Counted from the first letter of the stretch, positions 16,309 through 24,619 are shown. The stretch: DNA of 34,989 nt from CAYUNA01 sp047629355 (GCA_047629355.1 JBLHWU010000039.1:1-34989), one strand, 5' to 3'. A program made the numbers and translations. Notes: generated by a model from the letters alone, not told the origin.

Positions 16309-16339
16309 TTGCTTATCTTTTAAATTTTAGCTACTTTTG
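16309..16339 (+). promoter_or_regulatory. Promoter of the ribosomal protein L19 gene
   Basis: TTG at 16309-16311 and TACTTTTG at 16332-16339, spaced by 20 bp, match the Bacteroidota -33/-7 pattern (TTG, TAnnTTTG). They precede the ATG at 16418 by 78 bp. Confidence 0.6.
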
Positions 16340-16417
16340 CGCATCTTTTATGAAAGGTGCCGTGTTTACACGATTTTTCCGCTAAAAATTTATTAAAATT
16401 ATCTAAATTAAGATAAA

Positions 16418-16774
16418 ATGGACGCAATTAATTTTGTTCAAGAGCAAATGTCTCAAGAATCAAAACACCCAACTTTCCGCTCGGGTGACAATGTAGCTGT
16501 AAGTTACAAAATTATAGAGGGTGCTAAAGAACGGATTCAGATTTTCCGTGGTGATGTTTTGCAAATTAAAGGTACTGGTGCAACCAAAACGTTTACCGTA
16601 CGAAAAATGTCAAGTGGTGTAGGTGTTGAGCGGATTTTTCCGTTGACTTCTCCAGCAATTGTGGAAATCAAAATCTTGAAGCGTGGTAAGGTACGTCGTG
16701 CCAAATTGTTCTACTTGCGTGGCTTGGTTGGTAAAAAAGCACGTATCAAAGAGCGTAAGTTTATTAAGAAATAA
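16418..16774 (+). CDS. rplS: 50S ribosomal protein L19
   Basis: This 118-aa protein matches L19 in length and sequence. Landmarks are the helical start, the HPTFRSGDNVAVSYKI stretch (about 17-32), ERIQIFRGDVLQIKG (38-52), the conserved TFTVRKMSSGVGVERIFPL (about 57-75) and the basic C-terminus RGKVRRAKLFYLRGLVGKKARIKER. It sits at the 30S-50S interface of the ribosome. In many bacteria it lies with trmD, rimM and rpsP, but here it is a single gene with its own promoter and terminator. Nothing is abnormal in the protein. Confidence 0.98.
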   Translation: MDAINFVQEQMSQESKHPTFRSGDNVAVSYKIIEGAKERIQIFRGDVLQIKGTGATKTFTVRKMSSGVGVERIFPLTSPAIVEIKILKRGKVRRAKLFYLRGLVGKKARIKERKFIKK

Positions 16775-16807
16775 TTCAAACGAGTTCGTTTGTTTTTCTA
16801 TAAAAAA

Positions 16808-16844
16808 TTGGGTGGTAACTGTTAAGTTGCCACCCATTTTTTTT
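16808..16844 (+). terminator. Rho-independent terminator of rplS
   Basis: 12-bp stem TGGGTGGTAACT-gtta-AGTTGCCACCCA (16809-16836, one G-U pair) followed by 8 T residues, about 35 bp after the L19 stop codon. Confidence 0.88.
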
Positions 16845-16992
16845 GCTTTTTTTGATAATGAATTGTAAATCCTGCACAAATATTCCTTCCTTTTATAATA
16901 TTTTCCCGTTATTTACCTTTTAAAACAACTACACGATAATTTAATAAGTGTTCAATCAGCCATTTAACTGGGTCTTTATTAATTACTACGCT

Positions 16993-17195
16993 TTACTAAG
17001 TAACGGTAAAAAAATAACTTCGCCATCTGGCAACATTTATTTTGGTCTTTTTCTTCACTTCGGTTGAAATGACAAAAGATGTTTACTTTTTAAATAGGAG
17101 TTATCTATACATAATGACTGTTTAAAAAGTGGAAAATAAGAGCACAAGAAATACTTGATAGATGGCGGAGTTATTTTTTTACCGTTACTTAGTAA
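16993..17195. repeat. Repeat family A, copy 2: MITE-like palindromic element
   Basis: Ends TTACTAAGTAACGGTAAAAA and its complement (to 17195) form terminal inverted repeats of about 36 bp with one mismatch, reaching inward to CGCCATCT / AGATGGCG. The interior is near-identical to 4329-4513. The inner stem reads ACTTTTTAAA (17085-17094) with TTTAAAAAGT (17121-17130). It lies upstream of the coiled-coil gene, after the rplS terminator. Confidence 0.85.
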
Positions 17196-17270
17196 GATGT
17201 TTCAAATAAAAATTAGGTGATTCCTCACTTATTCAAATTATCAATTTCAAAACGTTTAAACGAGATTTTT

Positions 17271-18203
17271 ATGGACAATAACAATGGAAATAACAAAGGA
17301 CTGATGATATTAGCGGTCATCTTAGCATTGTTTTTATTAGGCTTAGGATGGTATGCTTGGTCGTTGACTGCTGATAAAAAAGAATTGACCAGTCAAAACA
17401 CGGCTTTGAATACAGAAATGAGTGAATTGAATATGCTCAAAGCTGATTTGGAATCAGAAGTGGATAGTTTGGAGTCCGCATTTGCAGATTTGGCGGAGGA
17501 AAATCAATTATTAGAAGGCAGTTTGGCAGATGCCGAACAAGAAATTAAGAATCAAAATGTAGCTACTCGCCGCGCCCGACGGGATGTAAAAGTGGCGGCA
17601 GAAGACAACTCTGGCTTGCGTGCGCAAATTGAAGGATTGATAAGTGCAAAATCTGAATTACAGTCACAAATCAATTCTTTGCAGGCAGAAAATGAAGCAT
17701 TAAAACTCCAAAATGAGGAACTAAAAGGCAACTTAGATAATGCACAGGAAGAAAACGCGGCACTCGCAGCGATGAATAAAACAATTCAAGAAGAAATTGG
17801 GCGTTTAACCCTAGCGAATTTTAAAGCGGGGGCATTTCGGGTAGAAATTAAAAAAGGGAACACAAAAGCAACCGCAAAATCTCGGCGTGCACGAAAATTA
17901 GCAGTTAGCTTTGATTTGACGAATGTACCAGAAAAATATCAGGGTGTCAAAACCCTATATTTGGTAGTGACAGACGATAAAGGAACGCCAATCAAAAACT
18001 CTAACCCTATCAATGCGGAAGTTAAAGTGAATGGGCAAGCGATGAATATTTCAGCAGTGAAAACGAAAGAAGTGAACATCGGACAATCACAAAGATTGTC
18101 TTTTGACCAGGATTTGGAGAATAAATTGCGTTCAGGTTATTACCGGGTAGCGGTTTATACCGACATTGGTTTATTAGGAGCGAGTAGTGTAAGATTGCGT
18201 TAA
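17271..18203 (+). CDS. Membrane-anchored coiled-coil protein of unknown function
   Basis: This 310-aa protein has a short Asn-rich N-terminus (MDNNNGNNKG), one transmembrane helix (about 11-32, LMILAVILALFLLGLGWYAW) and a long coiled coil (about 35-190, with heptads such as AENEALKLQNEELKG). It ends in a basic linker (SRRARK) and a compact beta-rich C-terminal domain of about 110 residues (KAGAFRVEIKKGN to YRVAVYTDIGLLGASSVRLR). It probably sits in the inner membrane with the coiled coil in the periplasm, though orientation is not certain. A GTG-started extension to 17217 is possible, but the ATG at 17271 begins the natural topology. I do not recognise a named family. A cell-envelope scaffolding role is only inferred from shape. 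Confidence 0.8.
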   Translation: MDNNNGNNKGLMILAVILALFLLGLGWYAWSLTADKKELTSQNTALNTEMSELNMLKADLESEVDSLESAFADLAEENQLLEGSLADAEQEIKNQNVATRRARRDVKVAAEDNSGLRAQIEGLISAKSELQSQINSLQAENEALKLQNEELKGNLDNAQEENAALAAMNKTIQEEIGRLTLANFKAGAFRVEIKKGNTKATAKSRRARKLAVSFDLTNVPEKYQGVKTLYLVVTDDKGTPIKNSNPINAEVKVNGQAMNISAVKTKEVNIGQSQRLSFDQDLENKLRSGYYRVAVYTDIGLLGASSVRLR

Positions 18204-18244
18204 TACACGGCGTATGCCTGAGTTGAGACTGTTTAACGAAAAAT

Positions 18245-18284
18245 AAAAAAAGCGGATAAAGTATAGACTTCATCCGCTTTTTTA
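18245..18284. terminator. Bidirectional terminator between the coiled-coil and tatA genes
   Basis: A-run plus AGCGGATAAAGT paired with ACTTCATCCGCT plus T-run, 4-nt loop, one mismatch. The symmetric A/T tracts serve both the plus-strand coiled-coil gene and the convergent minus-strand tatA gene. Confidence 0.88.
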
Positions 18285-18303
18285 TTTGAAAGAATCAAGA
18301 AAT

Positions 18304-18522
18304 TTACTTCTCCGTACTTACTTTATTTGCATCTTCTTTTTTCATTCCTTCCTTGATTTCACTTTCAATCGTTGCTTTCGCACTGTTGAATTCACGGATG
18401 CCTTTGCCGACACCACGCATCAATTCTGGAATTTTTTTACCACCAAAAAGTAACAAAACAACGAATAAAATAATAACTAATTCCATGCCACCAGGTATTG
18501 CGAATAAAAATGTATTTTCCAT
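18304..18522 (-). CDS. tatA: Twin-arginine translocase subunit TatA/TatE
   Basis: This 72-aa inner-membrane protein has the TatA layout: an N-terminal hydrophobic helix (PGGMELVIILFVVLLLFGG, about 10-28), the FGGKKIPELMRGVGKGIREF hinge and amphipathic helix (about 26-45), and a short charged tail. By family knowledge it polymerises to let folded, cofactor-carrying proteins cross the membrane with TatC. No tatC is present nearby. TatA and TatE cannot be told apart from sequence alone. A TAATTTTG-type -7 box lies about 110 bp upstream on the minus strand. Confidence 0.94.
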   Translation of the reverse strand: MENTFLFAIPGGMELVIILFVVLLLFGGKKIPELMRGVGKGIREFNSAKATIESEIKEGMKKEDANKVSTEK

Positions 18523-18631
18523 AATTCTATTTTTAAAATTAATTGATGTAAAACAGAGGTTTTTAGAGTTTGAAATGTTTGTTGTTGCTTTAATTTTAAG
18601 AAAAAGACAACATAACGTTTCTTATCTACTG

Positions 18632-18639
18632 CAAAATTA
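18632..18639 (-). promoter_or_regulatory. Possible -7 box for tatA
   Basis: On the minus strand it reads TAATTTTG, matching TAnnTTTG. The leader to the ATG at 18522 is about 110 bp and no well-spaced -33 element was found. Confidence 0.35.
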
Positions 18640-18732
18640 AAGTTTTTCCAAGTAGAAACTGCTTATTGGATGTCATTTTTAGACGAAAATTTAAGCAGAA
18701 AGTGTGTTTAGACCTTTTTTAAATTAAAAATG

Positions 18733-19686
18733 CTACTTTTTTAACCCAATCTCTCTCAACCGTTCATCCAAATATTCCCCCGCAGTAATCGGTTCATACG
18801 CCAACGGTCGCTCTTCCGTTACACAATCCTCCAGACAAGTCAAGTCCATCTTACTCACTGGATGCAAGAAAAACGGAATGGACAAACGCGGCTTGTGCCA
18901 TTCTTCTTTCGGTGGATTAATGACACGGTGTGTCGTAGATTTTAAATAATTATTGGTTAATCGCTGCAGCATATCGCCGACATTAATCACAATTTCATCC
19001 TCTTCTGGCGTGACTGCCATCCACTCATCGTCCATATTCAACAATTGCAAACCACCTGCCGATGCGCCCACCAATAAGGTAATCAAATTGATGTCCTCAT
19101 GCTGTTCTGCCCGAATAGCAGACTTCGGTTCTTGCCGAATCGGTGGATAGTGAATCGCTCGCAAAATGCTATTCCCTTTCTCGATTCTACTGTCAAAATA
19201 ATGCTCACCCAATTCCAAATAAATCGCAATTGCCTGCAACAGCGCGCTACCTGATTTTTCAAACTGTCGATACAATTCACTGCCCATATCCGTGAACTCC
19301 TTTTTTTCTGTAACGACTACATTATCAGGGTATTGTGGCTTCAATGGATGTTCGGCGGCTACTTCTTGTCCAATTTGAAAAAACTCTTTCAAATCCGCTA
19401 CTTTCGACTGTTTCGCATGCTCTTTTCCGAAGGAAGTATAACCGCGCTGGCCTGCCATACCCTTGATTTCGTATTTTTCTTTAGACTCGACTGGCAATGT
19501 AAAAAACTCTTTTGCTCTCTTATAAAAACCGTCGATTAACTCTTTCGGAATGCCGTGATTGGTTACACCGACAAAGCCAATTTCATGAAATGCTTTTCCT
19601 AATTTTGCTACAAAAGCAGCTCTTTCTTCTTCGTTCCCGTTGACAAATTTGGATAGGTCAACGACTGGAATGGTTCTTTTACCCAT
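18733..19686 (-). CDS. Isopenicillin-N-synthase-like 2-oxoglutarate/Fe(II) dioxygenase
   Basis: This 317-aa soluble enzyme has the non-haem iron oxygenase layout. The N-terminal DIOX_N-like half has IPVVDLSKF (6-14) and the GFVGVTNHGIP motif (37-47). The C-terminal jelly-roll carries iron ligands His196 and Asp198 (EQHEDINLITLL) and His253 (STTHRVINPP), plus Arg267/Ser269 (PRLSIPFF), which bind 2-oxoglutarate in this family. It probably hydroxylates or oxidises a small molecule using 2-oxoglutarate and O2. The substrate cannot be predicted; no antibiotic gene cluster is present, so the family name should not be read literally. Upstream it is divergent from the histidine kinase gene across a family B repeat. 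Confidence 0.9.
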   Translation of the reverse strand: MGKRTIPVVDLSKFVNGNEEERAAFVAKLGKAFHEIGFVGVTNHGIPKELIDGFYKRAKEFFTLPVESKEKYEIKGMAGQRGYTSFGKEHAKQSKVADLKEFFQIGQEVAAEHPLKPQYPDNVVVTEKKEFTDMGSELYRQFEKSGSALLQAIAIYLELGEHYFDSRIEKGNSILRAIHYPPIRQEPKSAIRAEQHEDINLITLLVGASAGGLQLLNMDDEWMAVTPEEDEIVINVGDMLQRLTNNYLKSTTHRVINPPKEEWHKPRLSIPFFLHPVSKMDLTCLEDCVTEERPLAYEPITAGEYLDERLREIGLKK

Positions 19687-19806
19687 GATTCAATTATTTC
19701 GATTATATGATTATTTCGATTAACGAGATTATTTTGATTGGCTTGATTAAGCTCGCATTTAATAATCGAGTTAATCGAAATAATCTCGCCAATCCAGTTA
19801 ATCATT
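19687..19806. repeat. Repeat family B, copy 2
   Basis: AT-rich imperfect palindrome of tandem GATTATTTCGATT units on the left and ATCGAGTTAATCGAAATAAT on the right. Its core is GATTAAGCTCG-n-AATAATCGAGTTAATC. It lies between the oxygenase (minus) and the histidine kinase (plus), with the same core orientation as copies 3 and 4. Confidence 0.8.
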
Positions 19807-19830
19807 CTAGGGGCAAGTTAGTAATTTTTT

Positions 19831-19838
19831 TAATTTTG
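19831..19838 (+). promoter_or_regulatory. Possible -7 box for the two-component operon
   Basis: TAATTTTG matches TAnnTTTG, 41 bp before the histidine kinase ATG and just downstream of family B copy 2. Confidence 0.4.
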
Positions 19839-19879
19839 GGCAACCAAAGATTAAATACCAATCCACTAAATACGAATCA

Positions 19880-20899
19880 ATGAAATATAAAGTACCTAAA
19901 ATCCCCGTTAACTCGTGGCAATTTCACGTTGCTTTCTGGTTGATTTATTGGGGAATCGCGAGTTTGCAAGATGTTTTTTTTCATTCACATTTTCGTGAAA
20001 ATTATAATTTACCCATCGTTTTGGGGGCAATCGGGATTGTGTATGTAAACTATTATTACTGGCTGCCCAAATATTTGATTGAACGCAAACGGTATTTATT
20101 TTATAGTTTTAGTTTGGCGGGAATGATTGCGTTGAATTCTTGGTTGGTTAATATAATTGTCGGGACTCTTTTTATTCAAAAAGAGTTTTATTTTTCGTGG
20201 CAGGCTAGTTTTATTATGGCAGTGGATACGACGGTGATTGTAGGTTTTACGACGGCATTTAAATTTATTCAGCAATGGAATGACCGAAATGCTTATGCTA
20301 AAGAGTTGGAGCGAAAAAACCTCGAAAGTGAATTGGAGATGCTGAAATCACAAATGAATCCGCATTTCATTTTCAATACGCTAAACACGATTTATTTTTT
20401 GATGGAACAAAGAGACGATAAAGCAAAGGAAGTTTTATTGAAGTTTTCGAACATTTTGAGCCATCAATTGTACGATTATAGTAAGGAATTAATTGATTTG
20501 AGTAAGGAAGTGGAGTATTTAGAAAATTATATCGAATTGCAAAAACTGCGGCACGATGAGGATTTGTTGACGCTAAAATACTCGCTTCCGCAAGAAGTGA
20601 ACGCATACAAAATTGCGCCGATGCTGATTATTCCTTTTATTGAAAATGCATTTAAATATAGTCCAAATTCTAAAGGATATTTGGTCGAGTTTCATTTAAA
20701 AGTAGCCGAAAATGGAGCTTTGCATTTTTCTACTCAAAATTCGATTAGTGCGACCGTTCGCAAAAAAGAGGGGATAGGTGGTATTGGTTTGAAAAATGTG
20801 AAACGGCGGTTGGAATTGATGTATCCAGAGCGATATTCCTTGGAAATTGAGGAGGAGAATGAAGTGTTTTCGGCAGATTTAAAAATACGTTTAACTTAA
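19880..20899 (+). CDS. LytS/YehU-type sensor histidine kinase
   Basis: This 339-aa membrane kinase has four hydrophobic segments in the first 130 residues (about 13-30, 44-60, 72-98 and 108-128). A linker helix then leads into a His_kinase domain with the phospho-acceptor His162 in SQMNPHFIFNTLNT. A HATPase_c domain follows, with an N-box around IIPFIENAFKYSP (about 250-263) and a G-box EGIGGIGLKNVKRRLELMYP (about 296-315). By family knowledge it phosphorylates the response regulator encoded next. There is no extracellular sensor domain, so the membrane part itself, or a partner, must sense the signal. The pair is separated by about 109 bp, almost all a family B hairpin. Confidence 0.94.
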   Translation: MKYKVPKIPVNSWQFHVAFWLIYWGIASLQDVFFHSHFRENYNLPIVLGAIGIVYVNYYYWLPKYLIERKRYLFYSFSLAGMIALNSWLVNIIVGTLFIQKEFYFSWQASFIMAVDTTVIVGFTTAFKFIQQWNDRNAYAKELERKNLESELEMLKSQMNPHFIFNTLNTIYFLMEQRDDKAKEVLLKFSNILSHQLYDYSKELIDLSKEVEYLENYIELQKLRHDEDLLTLKYSLPQEVNAYKIAPMLIIPFIENAFKYSPNSKGYLVEFHLKVAENGALHFSTQNSISATVRKKEGIGGIGLKNVKRRLELMYPERYSLEIEEENEVFSADLKIRLT

Positions 20900-20905
20900 C
20901 TTAAC

Positions 20906-21008
20906 TTACTCGTTTAATTTGATTTTCTCAATTGACTCGATTAAGCTCGTATTCAATAATCGAGTCAATCGAAATAATCAAGAAAATCGAAACAATCAAA
21001 ACAATCAA
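20906..21008. repeat. Repeat family B, copy 3, inside the two-component operon
   Basis: Core CTCGATTAAGCTCG (from about 20937) with loop TATTC and AATAATCGAGTCAATCGAAATAATCAAG. It fills almost all of the spacer between the kinase stop and the regulator start. Its downstream arm reads through in frame with the regulator, creating a false upstream start. Confidence 0.85.
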
Positions 21009-21737
21009 ATGATTAATGCTTTAGTCATCGACGACGAACCCGTAGCCCGCAAAGGAATTGCTTCTTATGTGGAGCAAACCCCCTTCCTACACCTCGCAGG
21101 TACCGCTAAAAGTGCACTCGAAGCCAATGATTTTCTGCGCGAGAATGACGTTGATTTACTCTTCCTTGATATTGAAATGCCCGACCTCACCGGCGTTGAA
21201 TTTATGCGGTCCTTAAAGAATCCACCCGCTGTTATTTTCACGACGGCGTACCGCGATTATGCGACGGAAGGCTTTGAATTAGACGCGATTGATTATTTGG
21301 TGAAACCCATCTCGATGCAGCGATTTTTGAAAGCTGCTAATAAAGCACAGACTCTTTTTGAAGCAAAAAATACCCCAAAAGCAATTCCTGTTTCGACTAC
21401 GGCCAAAGACCATTTTTTCATTAAAAGTGACGGACAATACATTAAAATTAAGCTCGATGATGTTCTTTATTTTGAATCAGAACGCGATTATATTTTTATT
21501 CATACGGTAGGAAAAAGATATATGACGCTACTGACACTTAAGCAGTTAGAATTGGAATTGCAGAGTGAAAAATTTGTGCGCGTACATCGGTCATTCATTG
21601 TAGCGATAGAGAAAGTGGATTTATTGGAGGGGAATATGATTTACATTAAAGACAAGCGAATCCCGGTGAGTCGAGGGATGCAGGAATCAGTTTTTAAATT
21701 GTTGATTGAAGGGAAATTGTGGAAACGAGATATGTGA
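21009..21737 (+). CDS. LytTR-family response regulator
   Basis: This 242-aa cytoplasmic regulator has a receiver domain (about 1-115) and a LytTR DNA-binding domain (about 135-240). The receiver has acidic pocket Asp8/Asp9, phospho-acceptor Asp54 (LLFLDIEMPDLTG), Thr79 and Lys99 (VKPIS). The LytTR domain shows the usual DVLYFESERDYIFIHT and FVRVHRSFIVAI motifs. It is the expected partner of the preceding kinase. The open frame extends upstream to 20919 with an Asn/Arg-rich stretch, which is translated family B repeat. The ATG at 21009, beginning MINALVIDDEP, is the natural receiver start. Target genes are unknown; the T9SS gene downstream is convergent and not obviously part of the operon. 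Confidence 0.93.
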   Translation: MINALVIDDEPVARKGIASYVEQTPFLHLAGTAKSALEANDFLRENDVDLLFLDIEMPDLTGVEFMRSLKNPPAVIFTTAYRDYATEGFELDAIDYLVKPISMQRFLKAANKAQTLFEAKNTPKAIPVSTTAKDHFFIKSDGQYIKIKLDDVLYFESERDYIFIHTVGKRYMTLLTLKQLELELQSEKFVRVHRSFIVAIEKVDLLEGNMIYIKDKRIPVSRGMQESVFKLLIEGKLWKRDM

Positions 21738-21836
21738 TTGATTCGATTAATTTGATTATTTCGAATGATTCGATTAAGCTCGTGTCTAATAATCGAGTTC
21801 ATCGAAATAATCAAATCAATCGAAGCAATTATTTGA
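21738..21836. repeat. Repeat family B, copy 4
   Basis: Core GATTCGATTAAGCTCG-tgtct-AATAATCGAGTTCATCGAAATAATC. It fills the gap between the convergent response regulator and T9SS genes, touching the 3' end of the latter. It may act as a shared terminator-like structure, although no T-tract is evident. Confidence 0.82.
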
Positions 21837-24414
21837 TAACTTTTTTCAAAACTACGCCTTCCTTCGTTTGAATTTTAATAAAATAAGTACCCGACTGCCA
21901 GCTTTTCGTATTTAAAAGCAGCTGATTAGTCTTTTTAACATTAGCGCTAACAATTTGTCCGGCAATGTTGAAAACTTTTACTTTTTCCATTAAAATATTA
22001 GGGGAATCAATGTTTAGAAAGTCCGTCATTGGATTTGGAAATATATTGACTTGACTATTTAAAAAGGTCGTTTTTATATCAGTAGAAAAAGAGGGTTGAG
22101 GCTCGGTATCTATCTCAATTTCTTCTCCATTGAAGCCAATCATTTTGACATTTTCAATCGTAAAAATTAACTCTTTTTCAATAAACCCAGGGTCGCTACC
22201 TGGAGGAGCTTGAAAAATAATATCTTCAATTGTAATGTAGAACGTTCCCATTTGACCAAAGCCGGTCATGTTTTGCCCGTCAATGCGCGTAATGCCCGCG
22301 TCAATGCGTCCACCTTGGGTATAAAAGGTCGTCTTTTGAATCGCAATCATATTGGAATTGATGCTGCCCAACCACGAATCTTCAAAATTAATAGACGCAT
22401 TGCTGGCAATAATACTCGTGTCAAAAGTCAAGGTAAATGCCAGACCATACACGTCTTCCGCAGGAAAATTTTCTTCGCCCAAAATCACAGGAATTGCATA
22501 AGTCGTATTCTCTGTAAAAGTATCGCTTTGTACGTAAAAAGGCGTTCCTACATTGCGGTCATCGACACCCCAAAGGTTGTGGATTAAGCCCCAATTTTGA
22601 GTAATTGCGAGCGTATCATCGGCGTTGATGATGCCATTACCGTCTGAATCTATGTGTTTGTAATTGATGTCGTCGGCTGTGGTCTGAGACCAATTTTCAG
22701 ATAGTTGTCCTTCCCAATTTAAAGAGGCATTTGGACGGACAAAACCTGCAGAATCAAAGGCCAAACCGATATTTAATAGGTCGAAATTATTCACGACTTT
22801 ATTGGTATCGGTATCTCCTGGCCAGACGCATTCGGAAGGGGTAAGATTAAAAGTTTGAAGCGTCGAACACCCATTTTGTAAATCAGAAACGGTGACTTTG
22901 TAATCGCCAATTTGACTGTTATCAAAATCCGTGATTTGAAAGCATTCATCTGCAGAAATTGGCGTACCATCGTACGACCATTCATATTCAAAATCGCCAC
23001 TGCCGCCTGTTACCGTTGCGCACAAATCGACCGTACTTTCAACGCAAAATTCTGGAACATCAATCACTATCGTAATCAAATCTGTGTCTGCAAAAACTTC
23101 CACCTCATCGAAACTCGAACAACCTGTCGCGATGTCCGTAACCAAAAATGTATAGGTCTCTGGAACATCTGCATTTATTGTTAAAACATCAATAATGGTC
23201 GTTACTGCATTTGTCCACAAATAGTTATAATCGGGACCTTGTGAACTGTTTGAAGCGTCTAATATCACTGATGGCGTGATGCAGGTAAGCGTCATATCAG
23301 GGCCTGCATCGGCGATGGGACTTTCATTGACCGTCACATCAAATTCAGCAACTCCTGAACAACCATTGGCATCCGTAATCGTCACACTATAAAAGCCCGC
23401 TTGAGTAATCGTCACATTCGGAATAAGAGGGGCTTCATCCGTACTCACAAAGCCGTTGGGTCCTGCCCAAACCCACGTCACAATATCCACGGGTACTTGA
23501 GATATCAATAGCAAATCGGCGCCTTCACAAACAGGACTATTCGACCAAGGAAATAATTGCCAATCCAAGCCAAATGGAATCTCGACATAAACGCCTGCCT
23601 CATCCGTACAGCCATTCGCATCGGTGACAATGACGGTATAAAAATCGCTAAAAAGAGGCATTACCGTTGGATTTGGACAATCAGAACAGGTTAAATTATC
23701 CGAAGGAAACCATTCATAAGCAACGGCGTTAGGCGCGACGACTTCGAGTTGGAAATTGCTTGGGTCGCAGAGAACGGTATCATTCGTAATGGATTGAATA
23801 AGGTCAGTTTGATTGGCTGAAATCGAAAACATAACGAGGCTGTCACAGCCCATAACACTGACAAATGCTACCGTAAAATTACCTGAATTACAGTATTCGG
23901 TCGCGTCTATGGTTACGCAGTCACCGCCGCAAATTTCAAAAGCGCCTAAGTCTGTAAAAATTTCTGGAATCACTACAATTTCAGTATAAACAAGACTGTC
24001 GCAGCCCGTAATGGAAGGATAAACATTCTGATAAACTGCATTTTCGCAAGGCAATGGATTTTGCCACATGCTACATTCGCTTTCGCAGACGGTGATGGTA
24101 TTATAGGTCTCACTATTCACGCTCAAAATTTGAAAATCTTGGGAAGACATTTGACCGTTAGGTTCCGTGACCGTGAGGCTATAAACACCCGGTATTAAAT
24201 TAGTTAAATTTTGGTTGACTGAGGAAAAGCTAATCGGACCAGTCCAGGCAAAGGTGTAATTACTTCCTATTGGCGTAATTCCAATCGTGCCAATTGGGTC
24301 GCCATTACAATTAGAATGTGTCAAATAATCTAAAGTGACTAAGGATTGTCCCGTTGCATTGTGAGCGATTGCAAGCAATAAGAATAGGGCAATGGTGTAT
24401 ATTTTTTTTTTCAT
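21829..24414 (-). CDS. T9SS-secreted protein with SprB-like repeats, dockerin-like and cohesin-like domains
   Basis: This 861-aa secreted protein has a signal peptide (about 1-22), a SprB-like repeat (SNCNGDPIGTIGITPIGSNY to LIPGVYSLTVTEPNGQ), and several Cys-containing Ig/PKD-like repeats. A dockerin-like pair of calcium motifs (about 533-605; DTDTNKVVNNFDLL and DSDGNGIINADDTLAI) follows. Next are a beta-rich cohesin-like segment (about 615-765, VYGLAFTLTFDTSIIASNASI) and a T9SS type A tail (IFPNPMTDFLNI to GTYFIKIQ). Having dockerin-like and cohesin-like parts in one chain is typical of Saprospiraceae surface proteins as I recall them. It is probably a cell-surface adhesin or matrix protein rather than an enzyme; no catalytic site is visible. 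Confidence 0.83.
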   Translation of the reverse strand: MKKKIYTIALFLLLAIAHNATGQSLVTLDYLTHSNCNGDPIGTIGITPIGSNYTFAWTGPISFSSVNQNLTNLIPGVYSLTVTEPNGQMSSQDFQILSVNSETYNTITVCESECSMWQNPLPCENAVYQNVYPSITGCDSLVYTEIVVIPEIFTDLGAFEICGGDCVTIDATEYCNSGNFTVAFVSVMGCDSLVMFSISANQTDLIQSITNDTVLCDPSNFQLEVVAPNAVAYEWFPSDNLTCSDCPNPTVMPLFSDFYTVIVTDANGCTDEAGVYVEIPFGLDWQLFPWSNSPVCEGADLLLISQVPVDIVTWVWAGPNGFVSTDEAPLIPNVTITQAGFYSVTITDANGCSGVAEFDVTVNESPIADAGPDMTLTCITPSVILDASNSSQGPDYNYLWTNAVTTIIDVLTINADVPETYTFLVTDIATGCSSFDEVEVFADTDLITIVIDVPEFCVESTVDLCATVTGGSGDFEYEWSYDGTPISADECFQITDFDNSQIGDYKVTVSDLQNGCSTLQTFNLTPSECVWPGDTDTNKVVNNFDLLNIGLAFDSAGFVRPNASLNWEGQLSENWSQTTADDINYKHIDSDGNGIINADDTLAITQNWGLIHNLWGVDDRNVGTPFYVQSDTFTENTTYAIPVILGEENFPAEDVYGLAFTLTFDTSIIASNASINFEDSWLGSINSNMIAIQKTTFYTQGGRIDAGITRIDGQNMTGFGQMGTFYITIEDIIFQAPPGSDPGFIEKELIFTIENVKMIGFNGEEIEIDTEPQPSFSTDIKTTFLNSQVNIFPNPMTDFLNIDSPNILMEKVKVFNIAGQIVSANVKKTNQLLLNTKSWQSGTYFIKIQTKEGVVLKKVIK

Positions 24415-24457
24415 AAAGCTATCTTTTTTAAAAATTAGGGATTATGACTTCACGCTA

Positions 24458-24465
24458 CAAAGGTA
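24458..24465 (-). promoter_or_regulatory. -7 promoter box of the 861-aa T9SS gene
   Basis: On the minus strand it reads TACCTTTG, an exact match to TAnnTTTG, 44 bp upstream of the ATG at 24414. Confidence 0.5.
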
Positions 24466-24619
24466 AGTTGGAAGTTGGATTTTAAAAAGTACATTTTTTG
24501 GAAATGATAGAATTTTTATATTAAAATGTTACTATAAATGCTAATTTTAAAGAAAAGAAATTAGAAATGATAGAAATATAATTTAGTATTCGTAATTTTA
24601 TTTTCAAAAAAAACTAAAA

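Larger units (their letters stand above)
15760..16417. other. Long spacer with a family C repeat and nested hairpins
   Basis: 658 bp with no convincing gene. It holds a family C repeat (16084-16140), nested hairpins at 16150-16240, and near the right end the L19 promoter box. The rest is AT-rich and featureless to my reading. Open frames at 16047-16265 and 16071-16295 run through palindromic repeats and are not believed. Confidence 0.6.

Noticed and set aside
19608..19805. Minus-strand open frame across family B copy 2
   Set aside because: Translated repeat (Asn/Ile/Gln-rich) overlapping the oxygenase start. No support.
19687..21836. Integron cassette array formed by family B hairpins
   Set aside because: No attI or integrase in view, no conserved recombination triplets identified, and the enclosed genes form an ordinary two-component pair. 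Kept only as an unusual repeat layout.
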